From: an uncultured Mesorhizobium sp.
GTDB lineage: Bacteria > Pseudomonadota > Alphaproteobacteria > Rhizobiales > Rhizobiaceae
Direction: 5' to 3'
Length of the DNA: 14,212 bases
Assembly (NCBI GenBank): GCA_950071955.1
Contig: CATMOC010000032.1
Location: 1 to 14,212, forward strand
The notes under the pieces are model-generated. The model did no database searches, had not been told where the DNA came from, and saw only the letters and a list, made by a program, of their open reading frames with translations. Within the stretch, counting starts at the first letter, position 1. The number at the start of each line of letters is the position of its first letter. This document shows, piece after piece, positions 1 to 7,443 of the stretch. A program made the position numbers and the translations under genes.

Positions 1-1449
1 CCCGCCGTGAACTGGAATTTTCGCACCGAGCCCGACCCGGGCCTTGCCGGCAACACGGACCACTGGCCGCGCGGAAAACTGCTCGGCGGGTCGAGTTCGA
101 TCAACGCGATGGTGTGGGTGCGCGGCGCGCGCGAGGACTATGACGAATGGCGCGACGCCGGCAATCCCGGCTGGGGATACGACGACCTGCTGCCGGTGTT
201 CCGGAAGATCGAGCACAACGAGGCCGGCGAATGCGAGTGGCGCGGGCATGGCGGTCCGCTCCACGTCTCCGACATGCGCCGCAAGGTCGACCCGCTGACG
301 CACCTCTTCCTCAAAGCAGCCGGTGAAGCCGGCCTACCCGCGAACGATGATTTCAACGGCGCGGTGCAGGAGGGTGCCGGCATCTACCAGATTACCACGC
401 GGAACGGCCGGCGCATGTCCGCCGCGCGCGCCTTCCTGCGGCCCGCGATGAAGCGGCGCAACGTCCGGGTCGTGACCGATTCCCATGTCGGCCGCATCCT
501 CTTCGAGGGGACGAGGGCGGTCGGGGTGGAATACGAGAAAAATGGGGTTACAGCGCAGGCCCGCGCGGGCCGCGAAGTGATCGTCTCCTGCGGCTCGGTC
601 TGTTCACCGAAGCTGCTGGAACTCTCCGGCATCGGCGATCCCTCCCTGCTGTCCGGGCTCGGCATTCCCGTGGTGCAGGCAAACCGCAACGTCGGCGAGA
701 ATTTGCAGGACCATCTCGGCATCAACTACACTTGGAAGGCGAAGCGCAGGACGCTGAACCAGTTGCTGCGGCCGTGGTGGGGAAAGGCCTGGGTGGGGAT
801 GCAGTATCTGCTTCTGCGTTCCGGCCCGCTGTCGATGTCGATGAACCAGGGCGGCGGCTTCTTCCGCACCGACCCGTCGCGCAAGCGGCCGAACATGCAG
901 CTCTATTTCCAGATCTTTTCGACCGTCATCCCGAGAGCGGGCGAGCGGCCGATCCTGACGCCGGACCCGTGGCCGGGTTTTTCCATCGGTCTCTCCAACT
1001 GCCGCCCGACCAGTCGCGGTTCCATCCACGTCCGATCGGCCGATCCCGCCGCGCCGCCGAAGATCGTGCCCAACGCGTTTTCGACGGAGGCGGACGTGGC
1101 CGAGATGCTCGACGCGGTGAAATATCTCCGCCGCCTCGCCTCGATGCCTTCTCTTGCCGCGATCATCGCCGAGGAGATGCTGCCGGGCGCTTCGGTGCAG
1201 TCGGACGAGGACCTGGTGCAGGATTTCCGAATGCGTTCCGGTACCGTCTACCATCCCGTCTCGACCTGCCGCATGGGACCCGATCCGTCCTCGTCCGTCG
1301 TCGACTCCCGTCTGCGGGTTCACGGGATCGACGGCCTGCGCGTCATCGACGCCTCGATCTTCCCCAACAACATCACCGGCAACACCAACGCCGCCGCCAT
1401 CATGACCGGCTGGAAGGGCGCGGAGATCGTGCTGGAGGACCAGGGGTGA
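1..1449 (+). CDS. GMC-family FAD-dependent oxidoreductase (choline/alcohol dehydrogenase-like), 5' end cut off
   Basis: This is the C-terminal 482 residues of a glucose-methanol-choline oxidoreductase, a flavoenzyme that oxidises an alcohol group to an aldehyde, ketone or lactone. The frame is open to the first base, and the N-terminal GxGxxG FAD-binding motif of the family is missing, so the gene begins before the window. The GTG at position 7 is not the real start. GMC signature 1 is visible around bases 64-130 (WPRGKLLGGSSSINAMVW) and signature 2 at about 592-642 (GSVCSPKLLELSGIG). The catalytic histidine lies in HPVSTCRMG (His codon at 1252), and the second active-site residue is the Asn of TGNTNAAAIM (codon at 1387). 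The family is certain, but the substrate cannot be read from this part. The downstream dehydratase suggests a polyol or sugar-derived substrate; this is inference. BetA-type choline dehydrogenase is possible, but no other bet gene is present. Confidence 0.93.
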   Translation, partial: PAVNWNFRTEPDPGLAGNTDHWPRGKLLGGSSSINAMVWVRGAREDYDEWRDAGNPGWGYDDLLPVFRKIEHNEAGECEWRGHGGPLHVSDMRRKVDPLTHLFLKAAGEAGLPANDDFNGAVQEGAGIYQITTRNGRRMSAARAFLRPAMKRRNVRVVTDSHVGRILFEGTRAVGVEYEKNGVTAQARAGREVIVSCGSVCSPKLLELSGIGDPSLLSGLGIPVVQANRNVGENLQDHLGINYTWKAKRRTLNQLLRPWWGKAWVGMQYLLLRSGPLSMSMNQGGGFFRTDPSRKRPNMQLYFQIFSTVIPRAGERPILTPDPWPGFSIGLSNCRPTSRGSIHVRSADPAAPPKIVPNAFSTEADVAEMLDAVKYLRRLASMPSLAAIIAEEMLPGASVQSDEDLVQDFRMRSGTVYHPVSTCRMGPDPSSSVVDSRLRVHGIDGLRVIDASIFPNNITGNTNAAAIMTGWKGAEIVLEDQG

Positions 1450-1527
1450 ACGGGTGCGATGGCGCCATTCGACCGATCCCTTCGCGCGAGGCAAAGCCCC
1501 CTTTTAACTCTCATAGCGCCACATCTG

Positions 1528-1740
1528 CTCACCGTCTCGCCACGCGAGCCACTGCATCGTGCGTGGTTCGACAGGCTCACCATGAGGGACATCTGTGGAG
1601 CCCGCTCCACGAGCGGCATAGCGCCCCGAAAGTTCCTCATTGTGCGCGGTCCATAGATCTCCTTCATGGTGAGCGGTCCACAGATGTCCCTCATGGTGAG
1701 CCTGTCGAACCACGCACGATGCACGAAGCGTGACGGTGAG
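1528..1740. repeat. Large intergenic inverted repeat with 47-bp perfect arms and degenerate 27-bp tandem units
   Basis: The arms at 1553-1599 and 1677-1723 are perfect reverse complements over 47 bp, separated by 77 bp. Pairing resumes further out: CTCACCGTC at 1528-1536 matches GACGGTGAG at 1732-1740. Inside the right half are two adjacent 27-bp direct units, 1650-1676 and 1677-1703, which differ at about five positions. A more decayed third unit lies at 1623-1649. The core TTCGACAGGCTCACCATGAGG resembles dispersed intergenic repeats I remember from alphaproteobacterial genomes. Such repeats yield spurious peptides such as VRQAHHE and VSLSNHA on both strands, and that is seen here. In RNA this would fold into a very long hairpin, which could end or protect the upstream GMC transcript. 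It contains no transposase and no supported gene. The rest of the 1450-1787 gap shows only a 10-bp palindrome, ATGGCGCCAT, at 1459-1468. Confidence 0.85.
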
Positions 1741-1787
1741 GGGATGCTTCGTTCCACGCATATGCCTAAGACACCAGCGGCCCACCC

Positions 1788-1793
1788 AGGAGG
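1788..1793 (+). promoter_or_regulatory. Strong ribosome binding site of the dehydratase gene
   Basis: AGGAGG sits six bases before the ATG at 1800. It fixes the start of the enolase-superfamily gene and argues that this gene is translated independently of the GMC gene 350 bp upstream. Confidence 0.85.
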
Positions 1794-1799
1794 AGACAA

Positions 1800-3011
1800 A
1801 TGAAGATTACCGACGTGAAGACATGGGTGGTGGGCAACCCGCCGCCGGGGATCGGGGGAAAGTATTTCATCTTCGTGCGGCTGACGACCGACGGCAACGT
1901 GGTCGGCTATGGCGAGGCCTACAACGCCACTTTCGGGCCGCACGTGACCGCCCGAATGATCGAGGACGTGGCGGAGCGCTACCTTGTCGGCCGCGATCCG
2001 CATGACGTCGAGGCCTTCTTCCGGCGCTGCTATTCCTCCGGCTTCACCCAGCGTCCCGACGTCTCGATGATGGGCTGCGTGTCGGCGCTGGAGATCGCCT
2101 GCTGGGACATCATCGGCAAGGAAGCGGGCAAGCCGGTCTACAAGCTCATCGGCGGGCAGGTGCACGAGACGCTGCGTACCTACACCTATCTCTATCCGCA
2201 CAGCGGCAGCGTCCATACCGAGGACGTTCACGGCAGGAACGTCTACAACGATCCCGATCTGGCGGCGGCATGCGCCGCCGAATACGTCGCGCAGGGCTTC
2301 AACGCGGTGAAGCTCGATCCGGCCGGACCCTACACCGCCTATGACGGCCACCAGCCGCGGCTGGTCGACATCGACCTGTCGGCGCGGATGGTGAAGGCGA
2401 TCCGCGAGGCGGTGGGGACGAAATGCGACATCCTCTTCGGCACGCACGGCCAGTTCACCGCCTCCGGCGCGCTGCGCATTGCACGGGCCATCGAGCCCTA
2501 CGATCCGCTCTGGTTCGAGGAGCCGGTGCCGCCGGACATGCCCGAAGTGATGGCGCAGGTGGCGCGGCAGACGTCGATACCGATCGCGACCGGCGAGCGC
2601 CTGACGACCAAGGCCGAGTTCGCACGCGTCATCGAACACCGCGCCGCAAGCATCCTGCAGCCGGACCTGGGGCGCTCCGGCGGGATCCTGGAAACGAAGA
2701 AGATCGCGGCGATGGCCGAAGCCTACCACATCCAGGTGGCGCCGCACTGCTATTGCGGCCCGATCGTCGGCGCGGCCAACATCCAGCTCGCCGTCACGCT
2801 TCCGAACTTCCTCATCCTGGAATCGCTCAAGACCTGGGACGGCTTCCACGCCAAGCTCCTGAAGAAGAAGATCGAATGGCAGGACGGCGACGTCGTCCCC
2901 CCGAAGGAGCCGGGCATCGGCGTCGAGCTCGACGAGGCGGTCTGCGAGGCGCATCCCTATAGCGGCAAGGACCTGCACCTGCAGATGATGCAGACGCCGC
3001 TAATGCCCTAG
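1800..3011 (+). CDS. Mandelate racemase/muconate lactonizing enzyme family protein (enolase superfamily, probable acid-sugar dehydratase)
   Basis: This 403-residue cytosolic protein has the full enolase-superfamily layout: an N-terminal capping domain (about 1-125), a TIM barrel (about 130-360) and a C-terminal return to the cap. Members use Mg2+ to abstract the proton next to a carboxylate; this subgroup mostly dehydrates aldonic or aldaric acids. Visible motifs are VKLD (Lys171), GTHGQ (214-218), FEEP (Glu240/Glu241), ATGERL (Glu266), QPDLGR (Asp289), APHCY (His316, the usual general acid/base) and LILES (Glu341). These give the Glu metal ligands and the Asp-His dyad of the mannonate/galactonate dehydratase type. 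Gly214 seems to occupy the place of the first metal-ligand Asp (compare DxH in galactonate dehydratase), so the exact reaction is uncertain. The start is supported by AGGAGG at 1788-1793. The neighbouring GMC oxidoreductase could supply an aldonic acid or lactone; that link is inference. Confidence 0.92.
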   Translation: MKITDVKTWVVGNPPPGIGGKYFIFVRLTTDGNVVGYGEAYNATFGPHVTARMIEDVAERYLVGRDPHDVEAFFRRCYSSGFTQRPDVSMMGCVSALEIACWDIIGKEAGKPVYKLIGGQVHETLRTYTYLYPHSGSVHTEDVHGRNVYNDPDLAAACAAEYVAQGFNAVKLDPAGPYTAYDGHQPRLVDIDLSARMVKAIREAVGTKCDILFGTHGQFTASGALRIARAIEPYDPLWFEEPVPPDMPEVMAQVARQTSIPIATGERLTTKAEFARVIEHRAASILQPDLGRSGGILETKKIAAMAEAYHIQVAPHCYCGPIVGAANIQLAVTLPNFLILESLKTWDGFHAKLLKKKIEWQDGDVVPPKEPGIGVELDEAVCEAHPYSGKDLHLQMMQTPLMP

Positions 3012-3123
3012 AAGGAGGACGCGGCGGGTTCGGCACGCGGCGGAGCGGCGGCGCAAGTTCGGCGTTTCCAGGGATCGGGAATCGGCTATCATCCGCCCGC
3101 CAACAGACCGGGGAATCGCTGCA

Positions 3124-3558
3124 ATGTCGCTCATTCAGAAACTCGGCATCGCCTACGCGGCGATGTTCTTCCTGGTGGTGGCGATCGGCTACGTGCCCGC
3201 CTTCAACGACGAGAACGGCTATCTGTTCGGCCTGTTCTCGCTGCAGTGGTACGACGACCTGCTACACGGCTTCTCGGGCGTCTGGGCACTCGCCGCCGCG
3301 ATGGTCTCGCACCGCGCTTCGGTCATCTATTTCAAGCTCTTCGGCTCGGTCTACTTCTTCGACGGCGTGCTCGGGCTCGTCACCGGGTCCGGCTGCCTCG
3401 ACGGAGGCATCTTCATCGACGGCTTCCGCTCTCTGAACGACATCGAACTGCCGGTGCGGTTCTTCGCCAACCTGCCGCATCTGGCGATCGGCGGCACGGC
3501 GATCCTGATCGGCTTCTGGCTGGCGAGGCGCGCCGGACGGCCGCTCGCCATGGCCTGA
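3124..3558 (+). CDS. Small four-helix integral membrane protein (DUF4383-like)
   Basis: This 144-residue protein is almost entirely hydrophobic. Membrane segments are predicted by eye at about 5-25, 47-62, 66-88 and 114-135, and the C-terminus is short and basic (LARRAGRP). The pattern GLFSLQWYDDLLHGFSGVWAL followed by KLFGSVYFFDGVLGLVTG recalls the DUF4383 group of small bacterial membrane proteins of unknown role, a resemblance recalled from memory and not confirmed. His48 (DLLHGFSG) and His119 (NLPHLAIGG) lie in matching positions of the two halves and could be functional or structural. The ribosome binding site (GGGGAA about 3110-3115) is weak. The stop is nine bases before the next gene, so the two are very likely co-transcribed. 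No function can be assigned. Confidence 0.75.
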   Translation: MSLIQKLGIAYAAMFFLVVAIGYVPAFNDENGYLFGLFSLQWYDDLLHGFSGVWALAAAMVSHRASVIYFKLFGSVYFFDGVLGLVTGSGCLDGGIFIDGFRSLNDIELPVRFFANLPHLAIGGTAILIGFWLARRAGRPLAMA

Positions 3559-3567
3559 GGTTCTTCC

Positions 3568-4692
3568 TTGCTGCGTATCCTGTGGCGGATCGTCCGCGCG
3601 ATCCTCATCGTCGTCGCGGTCGTCGTGGCGATCCCGGTGCTGGGTTTCGCCTACGGCTGGTTCACGACGTCGCCGCCTCCGCCGATCGCCGACACCGGCA
3701 CCCCGGTTGAAGCGCCCCCGGAAACGTCGGCGGAAATCCGACGCAAAATCCCCGGCTACCAGCGGCCCGAGGAATCGACCTTCCTGACCTATCCCGAATG
3801 GTCGATCGTCTATGCCGCCCGGGAATATGCCGACTTTGTCTCGGAACGCAGCGAGAGCGATTTTCCCTACTGGAGCACCATCGGGCGCTTCTGGCAGGAC
3901 TATGCCATGGTCGTGCGGGCGACCGAGGACTATCCGTTCAATTCGCAGAACCACGTGATGCTGGTCGTGATCGGCACCAGCCACACGGTCGAACACGCCA
4001 TCCAGTCGGTTTGGGAGAACACCGTGGGGCGGTTGACCGAATGGGCGGCCGGCTGGGAAAAGACGCCGCAGGACGTTTACCAAGCCGAGGTGGCCGGGGA
4101 ATATGCCGCCTTCCTCGACCAGACGCCGTGGTACCGCTTTCCCTATGCCGAGAAGCGCGCAGGCCTCTGGCGCCTCCCAAACGCCGACGGCATCGCGACG
4201 CTGCGCTCGCGTGAGCGCAAGCTCGCCTTCGGCCTCGCCTACACGATCAAGCAGGCCTATGCCGACCTGATCACCGCCGGACTAGCGGCCACGACCGATC
4301 CGGCATTCCTCGACATTCATGTGTGGGCGCAAGGGCCCGTGGCGGAGGCGATTGGCGGGGAACCCGATACCAAACTGGAAATGGACCTGGGCGACGCAGG
4401 CGCCGTCTTCGTGACCAGGCGGTATCAGGTGTTCACCGACATGATCCCCCGCCTGATCGAAAAGGGCATCCGGTTCGTCGAGATCGGCGGCAACGATCTC
4501 GTCTTCATCACGGTTCTTTCCAACGACGCAATCGGCATGCCGGAGGGGACGTCCGAACTCTTCGCCTATCAGGTGCCGGCCGATCCGACGCTGCGCCGCA
4601 CGGGCATCGTCGCCTCGGTTCCGCGCCTGCACAAGGTGCTGCCGGCGATCATGCGCGATGGCGTCCGGCTGGAGCACGTTTACGACTACTGA
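3568..4692 (+). CDS. Conserved hypothetical protein with N-terminal membrane anchor
   Basis: This 374-residue protein starts with TTG; TGAGGT, overlapping the previous stop, provides a reasonable ribosome binding site, and the first in-frame ATG comes only after about 110 codons. Residues about 8-30 form a single membrane-spanning segment after a basic start (MLRILWRIVRA), followed by a Pro/Thr-rich linker (about 33-55) and a soluble domain presumably outside the cytoplasm. The domain has many aromatic residues. Its notable blocks are TFLTYPEWSIVYAAREYADF (about 71-90), the GRFWQDYAMV stretch, DYPFNSQNHVMLVVIG, HTVEHAIQSVWENTVGRLTEW, and a C-terminal half with RRYQVFTDMIPRLIEKGIRF. I recognise this as a recurring proteobacterial hypothetical family but know no function. 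His/Glu and Trp residues in TVEHAIQSVWENT could form a site, but no known catalytic motif is seen. It lies between a membrane protein and a membrane-anchored hydrolase, so a shared membrane process is a fair inference. Confidence 0.8.
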   Translation: MLRILWRIVRAILIVVAVVVAIPVLGFAYGWFTTSPPPPIADTGTPVEAPPETSAEIRRKIPGYQRPEESTFLTYPEWSIVYAAREYADFVSERSESDFPYWSTIGRFWQDYAMVVRATEDYPFNSQNHVMLVVIGTSHTVEHAIQSVWENTVGRLTEWAAGWEKTPQDVYQAEVAGEYAAFLDQTPWYRFPYAEKRAGLWRLPNADGIATLRSRERKLAFGLAYTIKQAYADLITAGLAATTDPAFLDIHVWAQGPVAEAIGGEPDTKLEMDLGDAGAVFVTRRYQVFTDMIPRLIEKGIRFVEIGGNDLVFITVLSNDAIGMPEGTSELFAYQVPADPTLRRTGIVASVPRLHKVLPAIMRDGVRLEHVYDY

Positions 4693-4717
4693 AGGTTGAT
4701 CGCGTAGAGGTGGTCTC

Positions 4718-5764
4718 ATGTCGACCCTGTTGCGCAATCTCGTCCTGTTCGTGGTCGTGGCCGCGGTGATCGCCGCGGTCTCCTTCCGCACGCTAGCCGG
4801 AATGCGCGAACGGTACGATCCGGCCACGGCGGCCGGCGCGAACGCAACTTTTGCCGAGGTGCGGGGCCTGCGGATCCACTACCGCGAATGGGGGCCGAGG
4901 AAAGGCACGCCCATCCTGCTCATTCACGGCACGATGGCATGGTCGGAGACCTGGCGCGACATCGCCGCGCCGCTGGGCGAAGCCGGCTACAGGGTCATTG
5001 CCCCCGACCTTCCGCCGTTCGGCCTGTCGGACCGGCCGTCCGCCAGGAACTATTCGCGCGAAGCGCAGGCGTCGATCATCAGCGGCTTCGCCGATGCGCT
5101 CGGCCTGAAAGACTTCGTGCTCGCCGGCCACTCCTTCGGCGGAGGCGCCACACTGGAAGCAGCCTTCTCCATGCCCGAGCGCGTGCGGCAACTGGTCCTG
5201 CTCGACGTGGCGCTCGGTCTCGGGCGGGAGCCCGCCGCGCCGCCTCTCGCGGCGATGCTTCGCGCGCGCTGGCTTCGCAACCTCGCTGTCGCGAGCACAT
5301 TCACCAATCCCCTAGCGATCGGACACGGACTGCGCAGCTTCGTTCGCGACAGCGCGATCGTCACCAAGGAGCGGACCACAATCTACGAATGGCCGCTCAC
5401 GCTCGTCAACACGACGGACGCGGTCGGCGACTGGATGATGACCGGGCTCTACGGAGACGAGCGTGCATCGCGCGCGGCCGACCGGGCGAATTACGGCAAC
5501 TTCCCGCGCCGCGTGCTCCTCGTCTGGGGGCGCGAGGACACCGTGACGCCACTTTCAGAGGGCCAGGAAATCGCCAGCCTGTTCAAGGACGCCCGGCTGG
5601 AGGTCCTCGAAGACGTCAACCACCTCCCCCAAATCGAGAAACCGGACGAGGTCGTACGGCTCGTCGTCGACTTCCTGGGAGGCTCACAGCGTCCAAAGCC
5701 GGCCAAGACGCAGCCGATCGCCTCGTCGCTGCCGTTGCGCGGGTCCGTCGCGGGTTCGCAATAG
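4718..5764 (+). CDS. Membrane-anchored alpha/beta hydrolase
   Basis: This is a 348-residue alpha/beta-hydrolase-fold protein. Residues about 5-27 are a hydrophobic anchor (LLRNLVLFVVVAAVIAAVSF), placing the catalytic domain probably on the periplasmic face. The hydrolase core follows in canonical order: oxyanion motif LLIHGTM (His70-Gly71), nucleophile elbow GHSFGG with Ser139, acidic residue Asp274 in WGREDTVTP, and His302 in VNHLPQIEKP. A cap region spans about 170-250. The triad is complete, so the enzyme should be active. Close relatives include esterases, epoxide hydrolases, haloalkane dehalogenases and C-C hydrolases, and the sequence alone does not separate them. The last 28 residues are a Pro/Ser/Lys-rich tail without a domain. 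The gene follows the preceding one by 25 bases with a purine-rich AGAGGTGG before the ATG. Its stop is one base from the stop of the convergent cyclo-ligase gene, leaving no room for a separate terminator. Confidence 0.9.
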   Translation: MSTLLRNLVLFVVVAAVIAAVSFRTLAGMRERYDPATAAGANATFAEVRGLRIHYREWGPRKGTPILLIHGTMAWSETWRDIAAPLGEAGYRVIAPDLPPFGLSDRPSARNYSREAQASIISGFADALGLKDFVLAGHSFGGGATLEAAFSMPERVRQLVLLDVALGLGREPAAPPLAAMLRARWLRNLAVASTFTNPLAIGHGLRSFVRDSAIVTKERTTIYEWPLTLVNTTDAVGDWMMTGLYGDERASRAADRANYGNFPRRVLLVWGREDTVTPLSEGQEIASLFKDARLEVLEDVNHLPQIEKPDEVVRLVVDFLGGSQRPKPAKTQPIASSLPLRGSVAGSQ

Positions 5765-5765
5765 G

Positions 5766-6443
5766 TCAGGCGGTCTGGAAGGCACCTTCCTCCGTCACGA
5801 TGGCCTGCATCGGGATGTCGTGGCCGAGCGGGTAGATGGTCGGCAGTTTCGAGAAGGCATAGCCGACACCGATCGCGAGCGGCTTCGGACGCAGGCTGGC
5901 GAGCGTGCGATCGAAATAGCCGCCGCCGTAGCCCAGACGGTAGAGGCTCGGGTCCCAGCCGACCAGCGGCGCGATTGCGATGTCCGGCACCACCGATGCT
6001 CCGTCCTCCGGATAGGGAATGTTCCAGACGCCCCGCGCCAGCCGATCACCCGGCCGCCACACGCGGAAATCCAGGGGATGCGCCTTCTCGACGACCACCG
6101 GCAGCGCGATCCTGCCGCCGCGCTCGATGAACCGTCCGGCCCAGGCGCGAAGATCGGGTTCGCCGCGGAAGGGCCAGTAGAGACTGGCGATCCGGCCTTC
6201 CGGTTCGCCGATCACCGCGTCGAGATGCGCAGCGATCCTTTCCGCCATCTCCGCCCGGTCCGCCGCCGGAATTTCCAGCCGCGACGCAATCAGGCGCTGC
6301 CTCTCCGCCTTGCGCCATCGCATCACGTCGGAACGAACCTGTCCGTCACCGTCCGCCGGGCGGAAGCCGGGCTGGAGTTCGTGCATGAAGCAGGGCGGGG
6401 AGACGTATTGTCCGCTCCCGGCCTCATCGTCCGGTCCGGCCAT
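5766..6443 (-). CDS. 5-formyltetrahydrofolate cyclo-ligase family protein (methenyl-THF synthetase)
   Basis: This 225-residue protein belongs to the family that converts 5-formyl-tetrahydrofolate to 5,10-methenyl-tetrahydrofolate with ATP, recycling a storage or inhibitory folate in the cytoplasm. The hallmark is the glycine-rich RLGYGGGYFDRTLA near residues 169-182. It is preceded by ARGVWNIPYPE and DIAIAPLVGWD and followed by IGVGYAFSKL, all in family order. The basic RWRKAERQRLIASR (about 42-55) is the usual N-terminal helix, but about 40 residues precede it, including YVSPPCFMHEL, an extension I associate with alphaproteobacterial members. The longest frame starts at a GTG at 6470, but the ATG at 6443 has GGGAGA seven bases upstream and is preferred. 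It is the last gene of a leftward operon, 32 bases after the epimerase stop. A folate-related role for the whole operon is not implied. Confidence 0.88.
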   Translation of the reverse strand: MAGPDDEAGSGQYVSPPCFMHELQPGFRPADGDGQVRSDVMRWRKAERQRLIASRLEIPAADRAEMAERIAAHLDAVIGEPEGRIASLYWPFRGEPDLRAWAGRFIERGGRIALPVVVEKAHPLDFRVWRPGDRLARGVWNIPYPEDGASVVPDIAIAPLVGWDPSLYRLGYGGGYFDRTLASLRPKPLAIGVGYAFSKLPTIYPLGHDIPMQAIVTEEGAFQTA

Positions 6444-6450
6444 TCGACCA

Positions 6451-6456
6451 TCTCCC
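6451..6456 (-). promoter_or_regulatory. Ribosome binding site that fixes the cyclo-ligase start
   Basis: GGGAGA on the minus strand ends seven bases before the ATG at 6443. No comparable site precedes the upstream GTG at 6470, so the shorter start is chosen. Confidence 0.65.
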
Positions 6457-6475
6457 GCATTCGTGGCCACTCAGG

Positions 6476-7438
6476 CTAACCGCCCGCCCGATCGCCCGTA
6501 TCCCCGGAAGCGACGTTCCGCATCGCATGTCCGCCCTGGAGCGGCCGGCAGAGTTCGGCGACCGTCGAACGGAGCCTGTCGATGCCGCCGGGTCGCCAGC
6601 CAAGCGCCGCCAGCCGCTCCGTCGCCATCACGTTGAGCGACGTGGCATCCGCCCGCTCGGGCAGCGAAGACGCCACGCCCGTGACGTCGCGCACCAAGGA
6701 GAGGAGGTCGTGCCGGTCGAGCACGAGGTCCGAGACGTTGAAGAGTTTTCCGCAAACATCTTCCGGTGGCGCCGCCAGGACGAGCCGCACCGCGTTGGCG
6801 ACGTCCTCGCCATGCACCTCGGTGGCGACGCGTGGCGGTATGGGCGCTCCCGCGGCGAAGTCGCGGAAGATCGCCGACCATTTGTGTTCGCGACCCGGTC
6901 CCGCCGGGCCGTAGACCCCCGTGACGCGCAGGCTCGTGCCGCAGAAGCGATCGGGGTCGGACAGTTCGCGCAACGCCAGTTCACCCCCGAGCTTCACCTC
7001 GCCGTAGAGCGTGTCGGGATGCGGCTCCATGTCCTCGGCCAGAAGGGTACCCGGCGTCTGGCGGCCGTAGACGGCGCGGCTCGACAGGAAGACGCAGCGT
7101 CGGACACCGGCCTCCCTGGCGGCGGAATATAGCGCCAGCGTGCCGTCGAGATTGCAGCGGCGGAAGCCTTCCGGGTCGTCCCCCTCCCCGCCCCGGAACC
7201 GCGCGGCGATGTGGTGGAAGCCGGCATGGACGAAGCCATCCACACCTTCGAAGATGGCGGGGTCCGGCGTCGGACGGTCGAGCGAGCCCTCGACGAATTC
7301 GACCGCGCCGCTGAAGAACCCTGCCGGCGGCGGCGACCGGCCCATGACGCGCACGCCATGACCCGCGGCCAGCAAGGCCTCGACGATGAATCGTCCGACG
7401 AAGCCGGTACCGCCGGAAACGAGTGTGCATGGCGGCAT
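6476..7438 (-). CDS. NAD(P)-dependent epimerase/dehydratase (extended short-chain dehydrogenase)
   Basis: This 320-residue extended SDR protein is probably cytosolic and acts on a nucleotide sugar or related compound. The N-terminus carries the Rossmann motif GGTGFVG (Gly9, Gly12, Gly15). The catalytic residues are Ser119/Ser120 (FLSSRAVYG) and Tyr145-x3-Lys149 (YGEVK). The substrate-side pattern LRVTGVYGPAGPG and HGEDVANAVRLVL fit the family. The frame stays open up to 7639, but residues before MPPCTLVSGG overlap the upstream glycosyltransferase gene and are not SDR-like, so the ATG at 7438 is preferred. A GTG at 7447 that would overlap the upstream TGA is the alternative. The gap to the glycosyltransferase stop is five bases, so the two are almost surely translated from one transcript. 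The C-terminal tail (about 300-320) is polar and variable. The substrate is unknown; a glycan-modifying role with the neighbouring glycosyltransferase is inference. Confidence 0.88.
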   Translation of the reverse strand: MPPCTLVSGGTGFVGRFIVEALLAAGHGVRVMGRSPPPAGFFSGAVEFVEGSLDRPTPDPAIFEGVDGFVHAGFHHIAARFRGGEGDDPEGFRRCNLDGTLALYSAAREAGVRRCVFLSSRAVYGRQTPGTLLAEDMEPHPDTLYGEVKLGGELALRELSDPDRFCGTSLRVTGVYGPAGPGREHKWSAIFRDFAAGAPIPPRVATEVHGEDVANAVRLVLAAPPEDVCGKLFNVSDLVLDRHDLLSLVRDVTGVASSLPERADATSLNVMATERLAALGWRPGGIDRLRSTVAELCRPLQGGHAMRNVASGDTGDRAGG

Positions 7439-7443
7439 GACAC

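Noticed and set aside
1459..1733. Short open frames on both strands inside the repeat
   Set aside because: Near-identical peptides arise from both arms because of the inverted repeat; there is no ribosome binding site or domain.
1320..2978. 552-codon open frame on the minus strand spanning the intergenic repeat
   Set aside because: It is antisense to the GMC and dehydratase genes and reads through the inverted repeat, giving repeat-derived peptides such as VSLSNHA.
5777..5790. GGAAGG-CA-CCTTCC palindrome near the convergent stops
   Set aside because: The loop is too small or the stem too short, there is no T-run, and it lies within the cyclo-ligase coding sequence.
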